Below are positions 6,548 through 15,062 of a stretch of DNA of 47,362 bases, in pieces. The DNA is taken from positions 1 through 47,362 of the IMG/VR virus record IMGVR_UViG_3300020185_000077, one strand, 5' to 3'. A program made the translations under genes and the position numbers. This DNA is from a virus. The notes under the pieces are model-generated. The model did no database searches, had not been told where the DNA came from, and saw nothing but the letters and a program-made list of their open reading frames with translations. Within the stretch, counting starts at the first letter, position 1; each line of letters opens with the position of its first letter.

Positions 6548-8974
6548 ATGGCAGAGTCTGGCATTAGAAGTTATTTCCCGAGTCAAACAGTTAGCGATGC
6601 TGAGAAGCTAAGCTACGACTATGGTTTGAAAGTAGGTAAAGCAATAGAGCAAGAGTGGTTTAACAGCGACAGAAGTTCTAATAGATATAGAACTAATCAA
6701 AATGATTTTCATAATTTAAGGTTGTATGCTAGAGGCGAACAATCAATACAAAAATATAAGGATGAGTTATCTATAAACGGTGATTTGTCCTATCTTAATT
6801 TAGACTGGAAACCAGTTCCAATTATATCTAAATTTGTAGATATAGTTGTAAATGGTATAGCTGAAAGAACTTATGATATAAAAGCTTACTCTCAATCTCC
6901 AAACGGTGTGGAAAAAAGAACAAAGTACATGGAGGCGATACAGAGCGACATGGAAATGAGGGAGTTTAACCAAGAAGTTGAATCTAGGTTTAATGTTAAC
7001 ACAAAAGAAACCAATATAGCCAATGAAGATTTACCAGAATCTAGTGAAGAGCTCGGTATACACATGCAGCTTAATTATAAGCAGGCCGTAGAACTAGCTG
7101 AGGAGCAAGCTTTAAATGTATTGTTTGAAGGTAATAAGTACGAGTTAACTAAAAAACGTTTTTATCAAGATTTAACTATATTAGGTGTTGGTGCTGTAAA
7201 AACAAGTTTTAATACATCCCAGGGTGTTACAATAGATTACGTTGATCCTGCTAATCTAGTTTATTCTTACACTGAATCCCCGTATTTTGAAGATATTTAT
7301 TACGTTGGTGAGGCTAAAACTATTCCTGTAAACGAACTAGCAAAAGAGTTTCCTCACTTAACAGAAAGTGACCTTGAGGACATAATGAAGAACAAGTCTA
7401 ATAACAGATCTAACTACAACTCTAGACATAGCGAGGATAAAGAAGACAATAATACAATTCAAGTTTTATACTTTAACTATAAAACTTATATGAATGAAGT
7501 TTACAAAGTAAAAGAAATGGCTACCGGTGCCGACAAGGTTATACCTAAAGACGACTCTTTTAATCCTCCAGAAGACATGGAAGGTGTGTATAGCAAAATG
7601 TTAAGATCAATAGAGTGTTTATATGAGGGAGCTATGATCCTTGGTACTAATAAACTACTTAAGTGGGAGATGTCAAAAAACATGATGAGACCTAAAAGTG
7701 ATTTCACCAAAGTTAAAATGAACTACTCTATTGTTGCACCTAGAATGTACAACGGTAAAATAGATTCGCTAGTAAGACGTATAACGGGTTTTGCTGACAT
7801 GATTCAACTAACGCATTTAAAGCTACAGCAAGTATTATCTAGAATGGTTCCAGATGGTGTGTACTTAGATGCTGATGGTTTAGCTGAAGTTGATTTAGGC
7901 AATGGAACAAACTATAACCCACAAGAAGCTTTAAACATGTTTTTTCAAACTGGATCTGTAATAGGAAGAAGCTTTACGTCAGAAGGTGATATGAACCCAG
8001 GTAAAGTGCCTATTCAAGAAATTACATCAGGATCTGGTGGTAACAAAATGCAAGCACTTATTGGTAATTACAATTACTACCTGCAAATGATAAGAGATGT
8101 AACCGGGCTTAACGAAGCGAGAGATGGTAGTACTCCAGATAAAAACGCTTTGGTTGGTATTCAAAAAATAGCAGCAGCAAACTCAAACACAGCAACTAGA
8201 CATATATTACAGGCTGGTTTATTCTTAACAGCTGAAACTGCTGAATGTTTATCGCTTAGAATATCTGACATTATAGAGTACTCTCCAACAAAAAATGCTT
8301 TTATTCAAGCTATAGGAGCTCACAACGTAGCGACTCTAGAAGAAATGTCTGAGTTACATTTATATGACTTTGGTATTTTTATAGAGCTACAGCCAGACGA
8401 AGAGGAAAAAGGTATGTTAGAAAACAATATACAAATGGCGTTACAGCAAAAAAACATTGAATTAGAAGACGCAATTGACCTTAGGGAAATACGTAATATT
8501 AAACTAGCAAATCAATTGTTAAAAATACGTAGAAAAAAGAAAGAGCAAAAAGACAGAAAGTTACAAATGGAAAATATCCAAGCTCAAACAGAATCTAACG
8601 CTAAGGCTGCCCAAACATCTGCGCAGCTAGAGGTTCAAAAGGAGCAAGCTCTAGCACAAGGTAAAGCTCAATTTGAACAAATGAAAGCACAAATAGATAC
8701 GCAGAAAATGCAGCAAGAAGCTATGTTGAAAAAAGAGTTAATGGCATTAGAGTTTCAATACAACATGCAGCTTAAAGGCGTAGAAGTAGAAGGTAAAAAA
8801 GCTGGAGAAAAAGAAAAAGAAGATCGTAAAGATGAAAGAACAAAAATACAAGCATCTCAACAAAGCGAGATGATCGAGCAAAGAAATAGTGGAAAACCAC
8901 CTAAAAACTTTGAGTCCGCAGGTAATGATACATTAGGTGGAGGATTTGATTTAGGTTCGTTTGACCCTAGTTAG
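6548..8974 (+). CDS. Portal protein
   Basis: An 808-residue protein between terminase and scaffold, the usual portal place. The core runs from the N-terminus to about residue 620, with LYARGEQSIQKYKDELS, PVPIISKFVDIVVNGIAER (about 89-107) and a crown/stem region with GSGGNKMQALIGNYNYYLQM and VTGLNEARDGSTPDKNALVG (about 495-540). Residues about 638-775 are a long Gln/Lys/Glu-rich coiled coil, and the last 20 are Gly- and acid-rich. Portals form a dodecameric ring through which DNA passes. The C-terminus carries FESAGND (788-794), nearly identical to a motif in the next gene product. Confidence 0.88.
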   Translation: MAESGIRSYFPSQTVSDAEKLSYDYGLKVGKAIEQEWFNSDRSSNRYRTNQNDFHNLRLYARGEQSIQKYKDELSINGDLSYLNLDWKPVPIISKFVDIVVNGIAERTYDIKAYSQSPNGVEKRTKYMEAIQSDMEMREFNQEVESRFNVNTKETNIANEDLPESSEELGIHMQLNYKQAVELAEEQALNVLFEGNKYELTKKRFYQDLTILGVGAVKTSFNTSQGVTIDYVDPANLVYSYTESPYFEDIYYVGEAKTIPVNELAKEFPHLTESDLEDIMKNKSNNRSNYNSRHSEDKEDNNTIQVLYFNYKTYMNEVYKVKEMATGADKVIPKDDSFNPPEDMEGVYSKMLRSIECLYEGAMILGTNKLLKWEMSKNMMRPKSDFTKVKMNYSIVAPRMYNGKIDSLVRRITGFADMIQLTHLKLQQVLSRMVPDGVYLDADGLAEVDLGNGTNYNPQEALNMFFQTGSVIGRSFTSEGDMNPGKVPIQEITSGSGGNKMQALIGNYNYYLQMIRDVTGLNEARDGSTPDKNALVGIQKIAAANSNTATRHILQAGLFLTAETAECLSLRISDIIEYSPTKNAFIQAIGAHNVATLEEMSELHLYDFGIFIELQPDEEEKGMLENNIQMALQQKNIELEDAIDLREIRNIKLANQLLKIRRKKKEQKDRKLQMENIQAQTESNAKAAQTSAQLEVQKEQALAQGKAQFEQMKAQIDTQKMQQEAMLKKELMALEFQYNMQLKGVEVEGKKAGEKEKEDRKDERTKIQASQQSEMIEQRNSGKPPKNFESAGNDTLGGGFDLGSFDPS

Positions 8975-9001
8975 AATTATTAATTATTATTATATTATAT
9001 T
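8975..9001 (+). promoter_or_regulatory. A/T-only translation leader before the scaffold gene
   Basis: The 27 bases between the portal stop and the scaffold ATG contain only A and T, in TTA/TAT steps ending TATTATATTATATT. The same ending precedes the gene at 11776. No Shine-Dalgarno sequence is present. An unstructured A/T leader is consistent with initiation in Bacteroidetes and with high expression of scaffold protein. Confidence 0.4.
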
Positions 9002-10165
9002 ATGGAAGAAGAAAACAAAGAAGTAGTCGAAGAGACTACCCAAGAAACGACTGAGCAAGTCGATGAAAGTAAATTTGAATCTGCGGGTGATGATAGTGTT
9101 ATTAAAGTAGATTTAAACGCTCCACCACAAAAAGAAAAAGAAGAAACTGAAGTTGTGGCAGAGGAAAAAACTGAAGAAGTAGAAGCGGTAACAGAGGTTA
9201 CTGAGGAAACAGAAGTACAACCAGAAGCTGAAACACAAGAAACTCCAGTATTAGAAGAGATTACTGAAGAAGAAGTTGAAGAGGTTGAGGAGCAGGTTGA
9301 AGAGGCTGTAGCAGAAGCTGAGGCTACTGGAAAACCACTACCAGAGAACATCCAAAAGCTAATGGACTTTATGGAAGAGACTGGTGGAGATTTAAGTGAC
9401 TATGTCAAGCTTAATCAAGACTATTCAAAATTAGATGATCAAAATCTATTATATGAGTATTACAAGCAAACAAAACCTCATTTAAACAATGAAGAAATTA
9501 ACTTCCTTATGGAAGACACGTTCTCTTACGACGAAGATGTAGACGACGATAGAGATATACGTAGAAAAAAATTAGCGCTTAAAGAGCAAGTTGCCAGCGC
9601 TAAGAGCCACTTAGACGGGCAAAAGTCTAAATACTATGACGAGATCAAAGCTGGAAGCAAACTTACGGGTGAGCAACAAAAAGCAATTGATTTCTTTAAT
9701 AGGTATAACAAGGAGTCAGAAGCAACTCAAAAAACAGTTAAAACAAACTCTGATATTTTTACACAGAAAACAAATAATGTTTTTAACGACAAGTTCAAAG
9801 GTTTTGAATATAACGTCGGTGACAAAAAATACAGGTTTAATGTAAACAACGCTGAAGAGGTTAAAAACACTCAGAGCGACATAAGCAATTTCACCAAAAA
9901 GTTTTTGGATAAGAACTCTGCTTTAACAGACGCTAAGGGTTATCATAAATCTCTATACACGGCGATGAATGCAGACGCTGTTGCAAAACACTTTTACGAG
10001 CAAGGAAAAGCAGATGCTATGAAAAATAGTATTGCTAAAGCCAAAAACGTTGATATGAACCCAAGGCAAAGTCACGGGAAGGTTGAAGCGGGTGGTATGA
10101 AGTTCAAAGTGTTAGGCGATAATTCTTCTGATTTTAAGTTTAAAATTAAAAACAAAAACAAATAA
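9002..10165 (+). CDS. Capsid scaffolding protein
   Basis: A 387-residue protein with the make-up of a scaffold: residues 1-100 are very rich in Glu, Val and Thr (disordered and strongly acidic), the middle (about 110-260) is helical and charged, and the end is basic (KFKIKNKNK), as in scaffolds that bind capsid protein through a positive C-terminus. It lies between portal and major capsid genes. The role is a temporary core that directs shell size and portal insertion. FESAGDD at residues 25-31 matches the end of the portal protein. I see no separate protease gene and no protease motif here. Confidence 0.75.
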   Translation: MEEENKEVVEETTQETTEQVDESKFESAGDDSVIKVDLNAPPQKEKEETEVVAEEKTEEVEAVTEVTEETEVQPEAETQETPVLEEITEEEVEEVEEQVEEAVAEAEATGKPLPENIQKLMDFMEETGGDLSDYVKLNQDYSKLDDQNLLYEYYKQTKPHLNNEEINFLMEDTFSYDEDVDDDRDIRRKKLALKEQVASAKSHLDGQKSKYYDEIKAGSKLTGEQQKAIDFFNRYNKESEATQKTVKTNSDIFTQKTNNVFNDKFKGFEYNVGDKKYRFNVNNAEEVKNTQSDISNFTKKFLDKNSALTDAKGYHKSLYTAMNADAVAKHFYEQGKADAMKNSIAKAKNVDMNPRQSHGKVEAGGMKFKVLGDNSSDFKFKIKNKNK

Positions 10166-10185
10166 CAATTTAAAAAAAATTAATT

Positions 10186-11703
10186 ATGGCAATTACTCCC
10201 GGTGGGGCGTTGAATAGTGTAGCTGCTTCACAAAAGCAAACACTAGCAACAAACTATATTGACTTCAACCAAGATATGGGTTGGGCTCAACAATATTTAC
10301 CAGACCTAATGGAACAAGAAGCTGAAGTTTTCGGACCGAGAACTATTTCAGGTTTCTTATCACAAGTTGGGGCTGAAGAATCTATGACTGCTGATCAAGT
10401 TGTTTGGTCAGAGCAAGGTAGATTACATTTATCATATAAAGGTAACGTTAACTCAGCAACTGCTGGTGCGGATCCAGGTACTGGTGTATCTAATATCGCA
10501 CAAGTTACAATTGAAGATGATATTGATGGAAACGTTGGTTCTGGTTTTACAGCGGCTAGTCATGGTATTAGAGTAAATGATACTATTATAGTTTCTAACT
10601 CAGATGGTGTTTTCAAATGTTTAGTATCAGTTGTTAATGGTGCTGTACTTGATGTATTACCTTACGGTTCGTCTGCTTTATCAGCAAACACTGTATCAAA
10701 AGCAACAACTATATTAGTTTATGGTTCTGAATATGGAAAAGGACAAAGTTATGTAGCTGCTGCTGGTACTACTAATACTACGGATCAAAGAGGTGCTAAC
10801 GAGCCTACGTTCAAAACTTTTGACAACAAACCAATTATTATTAAAGATTACTACGAAGTATCAGGTTCTGATGTTTCTAGAATTGGTTGGATTGAGGTTG
10901 CTTCTGAAAATGGAGCTACTGGATACATGTGGTACTTAAAAGCTGAAGCTGATACAAGAGCTAGGTTTACTGATTATTTAGAAATGGCAATGTTAGAAGG
11001 TGAGCTTGCTGTTGCTGCTTCTGAGGTTCCTGGTGCTACAATCGCTCCATCTTCTACGTTAAACACAGCTGATACTGCTGGTACTGAAGGTTTATTCGCT
11101 GCTGTAGAATCTAGAGGAAATGTTACTTCTGGTATTACTGGTGTTAACGCTGCAACTGATTTAGCTGAGTTTGATGCTATTTTAGCTGAGTTTGATAACC
11201 AAGGTGCTATTGAAGAAAACATGATGTTTGTAAACAGAGCTACTAGTTTAGCAATAGACGATATGTTAGCTTCTATGAATTCTTACGGAGCTGGTGGTAC
11301 TTCTTACGGAGTGTTTGACAACTCTGAAGATATGGCTCTTAATTTAGGTTTTTCTGGTTTCAGAAGAGGTTCTTATGACTTCTACAAGTCTGACATGAGA
11401 TACTTAAATGACAAAGCTACAAGAGGTGGTATTAATGACGCTAGTTCTGCTAACGCAATTAGAGGTGTTGTTATTCCAGCTGGTACATCAACTGTTTATG
11501 ACCAAATGTTAGGGAAAAACTTAAAGCGTCCGTTCTTACACGTTCGTTACAGAGCTTCTCAAACTGATGACAGAAAACTAAAAACATGGGTTACTGGCTC
11601 TGTTGGAGCTGCTACATCTGCTTTAGACGCAATGTCAATACACATGTTATCTGAAAGATGTCTAGTTACACAAGGTGCTAACAACTTCATGTTAATGAAA
11701 TAA
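10186..11703 (+). CDS. Major capsid protein
   Basis: A 505-residue protein after the scaffold and before a strong terminator, both typical of a major capsid gene. There is a helical N-terminal region (LATNYIDFNQDMGWAQQYL), a beta-rich insertion with a Gly/Thr-rich stretch (about 90-200), a conserved-looking central part (PIIIKDYYEVSGSDVSRIGW, about 220-240), and a C-terminal domain with VYDQMLGKNLKRPFLHVRYR. It probably has the HK97 fold, as in other tailed phages. The leader is A/T-rich (TTAATT before the ATG). Identity rests on position, size and composition. Confidence 0.82.
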   Translation: MAITPGGALNSVAASQKQTLATNYIDFNQDMGWAQQYLPDLMEQEAEVFGPRTISGFLSQVGAEESMTADQVVWSEQGRLHLSYKGNVNSATAGADPGTGVSNIAQVTIEDDIDGNVGSGFTAASHGIRVNDTIIVSNSDGVFKCLVSVVNGAVLDVLPYGSSALSANTVSKATTILVYGSEYGKGQSYVAAAGTTNTTDQRGANEPTFKTFDNKPIIIKDYYEVSGSDVSRIGWIEVASENGATGYMWYLKAEADTRARFTDYLEMAMLEGELAVAASEVPGATIAPSSTLNTADTAGTEGLFAAVESRGNVTSGITGVNAATDLAEFDAILAEFDNQGAIEENMMFVNRATSLAIDDMLASMNSYGAGGTSYGVFDNSEDMALNLGFSGFRRGSYDFYKSDMRYLNDKATRGGINDASSANAIRGVVIPAGTSTVYDQMLGKNLKRPFLHVRYRASQTDDRKLKTWVTGSVGAATSALDAMSIHMLSERCLVTQGANNFMLMK

Positions 11704-11717
11704 GCATTTATTATATT

Positions 11718-11756
11718 AAAGACCGGGGCTTCGGCCTCGGCCTTTTATTTTTATTA
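11718..11756 (+). terminator. Rho-independent terminator after the major capsid gene
   Basis: A hairpin with stem CCGGGGC/GCCTCGG (11723-11729 and 11734-11740, one G-T pair) closes a stable TTCG loop. The stem is extended after one mismatch by AAAG/CTTT, and a T-rich run follows (to about 11756). It is one of very few GC-rich stretches in the window. It should end or reduce transcription after the capsid gene, so that capsid protein is made in excess over the downstream tail genes. Confidence 0.85.
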
Positions 11757-11775
11757 ATTTATATTATATTATATT
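11757..11775 (+). promoter_or_regulatory. A/T-only leader after the terminator
   Basis: Between the terminator's T run and the ATG at 11776 the sequence is only A and T and ends TATTATATTATATT, the same as before the scaffold gene at 9002. A promoter for the tail genes could be expected here or in the terminator region, but I see no clear -33/-7 pair, so only a translation leader is supported. Confidence 0.35.
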
Positions 11776-12621
11776 ATGGCAAAGAAAAAAGAAACAAAAA
11801 AGGTTGTAGAACCTTTAATAGAAAAAGACTTCGAAGAAGTTGTGGTAGAAACACCAGTGGTTGAAGAACCAAAAGCAAGAGAAAGAAAAAAACCTTCAAA
11901 CGAGTGGGAAATTAAAGACAGGATGTACAATTTGAAAGGAGATAAAAAACCTCTTTCGAGATCTATTAAATCAGCAAATATATTTTGGTTTGATGAAGAA
12001 AAAGGTTATGAAAGAGAATTAAAATATACAAGAAATCAAAGAACTCCTTTTGTTGATGAAATGAAAGGTGATCAAAGGTTAGAGCATATTATATTTAGAT
12101 CTGGTTCTTTATTTGTTCCAAGAGAACAAACAACATTGCAAAAGTTGTTAAGCTTATATCACCCTCATAGAGATAAATTATATGAAGAATACAAGCCAGC
12201 AGCGTTAGCAGAAGAAGAGATTGATATACTAGAAATGCAAGTTGACGCATTAACAGCAGCTAGAAATGTTGATATTGATATGGCTGAGGCTATTATGCGT
12301 GTTGAAAAAGGTTCTAACGTATCTACAATGAGTTCTAAGGAGCTTAGAAGAGATTTATTAGTATTTGCTCGTAACAACCCTAAACTCTTCTTAGAGTTAG
12401 CGGATGACGAAAATGTAATGCTAAGAAATTTTGGTATTAGAGCTGTTGAAGCTGGTATACTAAGATTGTCTTCTGACCAAAGAAACTTCTTATGGGGTTC
12501 AACTGGAAGAAAGATAATGGTAATACCATTTGATGAACATCCTTATACTGCGTTAGCACATTGGTTTAAAACTGACGAAGGTATGGAGATTTACTCCAAT
12601 ATTGAAAAAAGATTAAATTAA
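11776..12621 (+). CDS. Conserved marine-phage structural protein (head/neck region)
   Basis: A 281-residue protein. The first 45 residues are a Lys/Glu/Val-rich disordered tail, followed by a mixed domain with ANIFWFDEEKGYERELKYTR, RLEHIIFRSGSLFVPRE and TLQKLLSLYHPHRDKLYEEY (about 75-138). The C-terminal half is helical (MSSKELRRDLLVFARNNPKL, NVMLRNFGIRAVEAGILRLS). It lies between the capsid and connector-like genes, which suggests a neck or head-completion role. I recall the family from uncultured marine phages but know no tested function. Confidence 0.65.
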   Translation: MAKKKETKKVVEPLIEKDFEEVVVETPVVEEPKARERKKPSNEWEIKDRMYNLKGDKKPLSRSIKSANIFWFDEEKGYERELKYTRNQRTPFVDEMKGDQRLEHIIFRSGSLFVPREQTTLQKLLSLYHPHRDKLYEEYKPAALAEEEIDILEMQVDALTAARNVDIDMAEAIMRVEKGSNVSTMSSKELRRDLLVFARNNPKLFLELADDENVMLRNFGIRAVEAGILRLSSDQRNFLWGSTGRKIMVIPFDEHPYTALAHWFKTDEGMEIYSNIEKRLN

Positions 12622-12626
12622 TCTAA

Positions 12627-12659
12627 CTGTAGATGCGATCGCTCTACGGGGCGATTGCA
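12627..12659 (+). promoter_or_regulatory. Pair of mutually exclusive hairpins in a 59-base leader
   Basis: Two stems compete. Hairpin A pairs 12627-12633 (CTGTAGA) with 12643-12649 (TCTACGG). Hairpin B pairs 12634-12642 (TGCGATCGC) with 12651-12659 (GCGATTGCA), nine pairs with one G-T, around an eight-base loop. The right arm of A is the loop of B, so both cannot form at once. No T run follows B, so it is not an ordinary terminator. It lies upstream of the ATG at 12681. Confidence 0.45.
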
Positions 12660-12680
12660 AATACAAACAAAAAAGAAATT

Positions 12681-13442
12681 ATGGCGGCAAGTATAAACAA
12701 TGTATATCAAAAGGTATTGGCTTTAGCCAACAAGGAGCAAAGAGGATATATAACTCCACAAGAGTTTAACTTATTTGCTGAATATGCTCAACTTGATATT
12801 TTTAATAAATACTTTGATGACTTAAGAGGCATCAAAAGCATTAATGTTAATTCAGATTATTCTGACTCTAAAATATCTATAAAAGAAAGAATTAGCGCTT
12901 TTGAACTTTCTATCCAAGGGCTAAACAGTTATAACAATGGTTTTTCTGACTTACCTAATGACCTTTACAGTTTAGGTAGTGTGGTTGTAAACTACGATAG
13001 TGTAGGTCAATTTAGTGCTGATATATCTAAAACGGTTCAAGTTCAAAGAGTTGATACAAAAGAAGCAAACAAGTATATCAACACCGCTTTAGCCGCTCCA
13101 ACAAGACTAAACCCAATATATACACATGTAGGAGGGGACATAAGTAATCAACATAATGGCGTGATAAGAATATATCCAAAGCCAAATGCCTCGGACTCCG
13201 TAAATATAAACTACATAAAAAAACCTAACAAACCTAATTGGACATATGTTATTAGTGGTAACAACAACGCTTTGTTTAATAATACTTCTTCTAATTATCA
13301 AAACTTTGAACTACATGAGTCCGAAGAAAACAATTTAGTTATAAAAATACTTCAGTTGGCTGGCATAAGCATAAAAGATGGCGGTTTAGCTCAAGCGGCG
13401 TCTCAAGAAGAAATAAAGAAAATTCAACAACAAAAACAATAA
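12681..13442 (+). CDS. Connector/adaptor-like virion protein
   Basis: A 253-residue protein starting MAASINNVYQKV. I chose ATG 12681 because it has an A-rich leader and opens a conserved-looking segment (KEQRGYITPQEFNLFAEYAQ, residues about 18-37); the in-frame ATG at 12633 falls inside a hairpin arm. The N-terminal third is helical and the rest is beta-rich with Ser/Asn loops. The C-terminus is Gln/Lys-rich. It precedes a second connector-like gene and the nozzle-like gene, as head-to-tail adaptors do in podoviruses. The adaptor role is inferred from position. Confidence 0.65.
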   Translation: MAASINNVYQKVLALANKEQRGYITPQEFNLFAEYAQLDIFNKYFDDLRGIKSINVNSDYSDSKISIKERISAFELSIQGLNSYNNGFSDLPNDLYSLGSVVVNYDSVGQFSADISKTVQVQRVDTKEANKYINTALAAPTRLNPIYTHVGGDISNQHNGVIRIYPKPNASDSVNINYIKKPNKPNWTYVISGNNNALFNNTSSNYQNFELHESEENNLVIKILQLAGISIKDGGLAQAASQEEIKKIQQQKQ

Positions 13443-13445
13443 TAA

Positions 13446-15059
13446 ATGGGATTATTAAGTGAAAACGCAAGAGAATACTACCAAGGTAACAGTTTTGGTG
13501 ATTATCAATTTACTTCTTTAGCTAATATTATAAATCAATTCGAAATAGCTTACGTTGGTGATGGAAAAATAATTCCTAAAATAAACAAGCTTGATATTGC
13601 TTTTCATGCACAAAGAGCTTTGCAAGAACTTTCTTTTGACACGCTTAAATCTATAAAATCACAAGAAATAGTTTTACCACCATCATTAACTATGATACTC
13701 CCCCAAGACTATATCAACTATACTAAACTTTCTTTTGTAGATTCTTCTGGTGTAAAACGCCCACTATACAAAACAAACTCAACTTCAAACCCTTTATCTA
13801 TAAAGCAAGATACTGATCTTACCTATGACTTTACGGCGTTTGCTAACGGTGGTTTTATAACAAACTATAATTTTGAAGGAGACAACAACCTTGTTAAGAA
13901 CGGCGACCCACAGGGTGGAGAGTGGGCTAGATCACATTTTTTTTCTCCAAAATCAGATACTATCAATATAGAATCTAATCAACTTGCTTTCACCCACGGC
14001 GCAAGAGATTTTGCTGGCGGAACTGAGACAGGTAGTAGGGTGTATGTGGCTTACCAGGGTTTTGATGTTAGCGGTATAGATTTAATATCAGTAGACGCTG
14101 TTGCTACGGTGGCTGCCGCTGCTAATTTATCTCATGGTGGTACAAAAGGAATCGGAAACATAAGGATAGGCGTTACTAGTCTTGAACCAACCACAACAAG
14201 CCTTAACAATCCGGGTTACAGTGATACCCAGGTTAATGTTGGTAATCAAGCAACAAATCCATTTTATCGTGTTGGTGGAAATCCTGTTTGGACTTACTTT
14301 TCACCTTTGCTTGAAGATGCTATTTTTAACTTAAACAAGGAGGACGGCACTAAGGCTTTTGAAGACTTCACATCAACAGTAGAGCAAACTAAAACCTTAA
14401 ATGTTTCTACAGCAAACATTCTGCCGGATGCTAATAATCAAAAATGGGTGTACTTACTTGTAATAAGTCATATTAAAGATTTTTTAACCGTAACTGATCC
14501 ATTGGCCCCTGTTCCTACTGGGACCTTAGATGACTTAAGTATAAATAAAGTAAACTCTATAACTGTTAGTGCTGACGTTGATGTAGACTATTTACAAGAA
14601 AACCCCGAGTCTAAAACTTGGGCTAACTACAAATCTTCTTTAGCGGTGCAAAATAGCAATGATGATTATTTAGAAGACGATTACTATCTTATGAGCGGAA
14701 ATAGATATGGTCTAGACCCTCAACACACTCAAGCTAATGGCTCTTTTTATATAGATGGTAGATTAGGAAAAATTAACTTTAGCTCTAATATTTCAGGAAA
14801 AACTGTGATATTAGATTATATAAGTGATAGTCTTGGTACCGATGCTGAGATGCAGGTTCACAAATTTGCTGAAGAAGCTATGTATAAGTGTATAGCATAC
14901 TCTATATTATCAACAACTGTTTATGGCCAACAGCTGGTACCTAGGTTTAAAAAAGAAAAATTTGCAGAAGTAAGAAAAGCAAAACTAAGATTATCAGGCT
15001 TAAAAATAGAAGAATTAACTCAAATACTTAGAGGTAAATCTAAGCAAATAAAACACTAG
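13446..15059 (+). CDS. Connector/tail-like virion protein with a large inserted domain
   Basis: A 537-residue protein. The N-terminal part (1 to about 130; YQFTSLANIINQFEIAYVGD, AFHAQRALQELSFDTLKSIK, LPPSLTMILPQDYINYTKLS) and C-terminal part (about 390-537; YGLDPQHTQANGSFYIDG, SLGTDAEMQVHKFAEEAMYK, ending ILRGKSKQIKH) resemble a marine-phage family I recall. Between them lie about 250 beta-rich residues that begin NLVKNGDPQGGEWAR, reminiscent of a carbohydrate-binding sandwich. It probably belongs to the neck or upper tail. Its start follows the previous stop by three bases. Confidence 0.65.
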   Translation: MGLLSENAREYYQGNSFGDYQFTSLANIINQFEIAYVGDGKIIPKINKLDIAFHAQRALQELSFDTLKSIKSQEIVLPPSLTMILPQDYINYTKLSFVDSSGVKRPLYKTNSTSNPLSIKQDTDLTYDFTAFANGGFITNYNFEGDNNLVKNGDPQGGEWARSHFFSPKSDTINIESNQLAFTHGARDFAGGTETGSRVYVAYQGFDVSGIDLISVDAVATVAAAANLSHGGTKGIGNIRIGVTSLEPTTTSLNNPGYSDTQVNVGNQATNPFYRVGGNPVWTYFSPLLEDAIFNLNKEDGTKAFEDFTSTVEQTKTLNVSTANILPDANNQKWVYLLVISHIKDFLTVTDPLAPVPTGTLDDLSINKVNSITVSADVDVDYLQENPESKTWANYKSSLAVQNSNDDYLEDDYYLMSGNRYGLDPQHTQANGSFYIDGRLGKINFSSNISGKTVILDYISDSLGTDAEMQVHKFAEEAMYKCIAYSILSTTVYGQQLVPRFKKEKFAEVRKAKLRLSGLKIEELTQILRGKSKQIKH

Positions 15060-15062
15060 TAT

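Noticed and set aside
8995-9351. Minus-strand Ser-rich frame
   Set aside because: It is the complement of the Glu-rich scaffold tail (GAA/GAG read backwards gives TTC/CTC and, in other frames, Ser codons), so it is a composition artefact.
12634-12659. Hairpin as a rho-independent terminator
   Set aside because: No T run follows the stem, unlike the clear terminator at 11718-11756.
12633-12680. Longer start for the connector-like protein
   Set aside because: The ATG lies inside a hairpin arm and adds 16 residues without family character; ATG 12681 has an A-rich leader and opens the conserved-looking segment.
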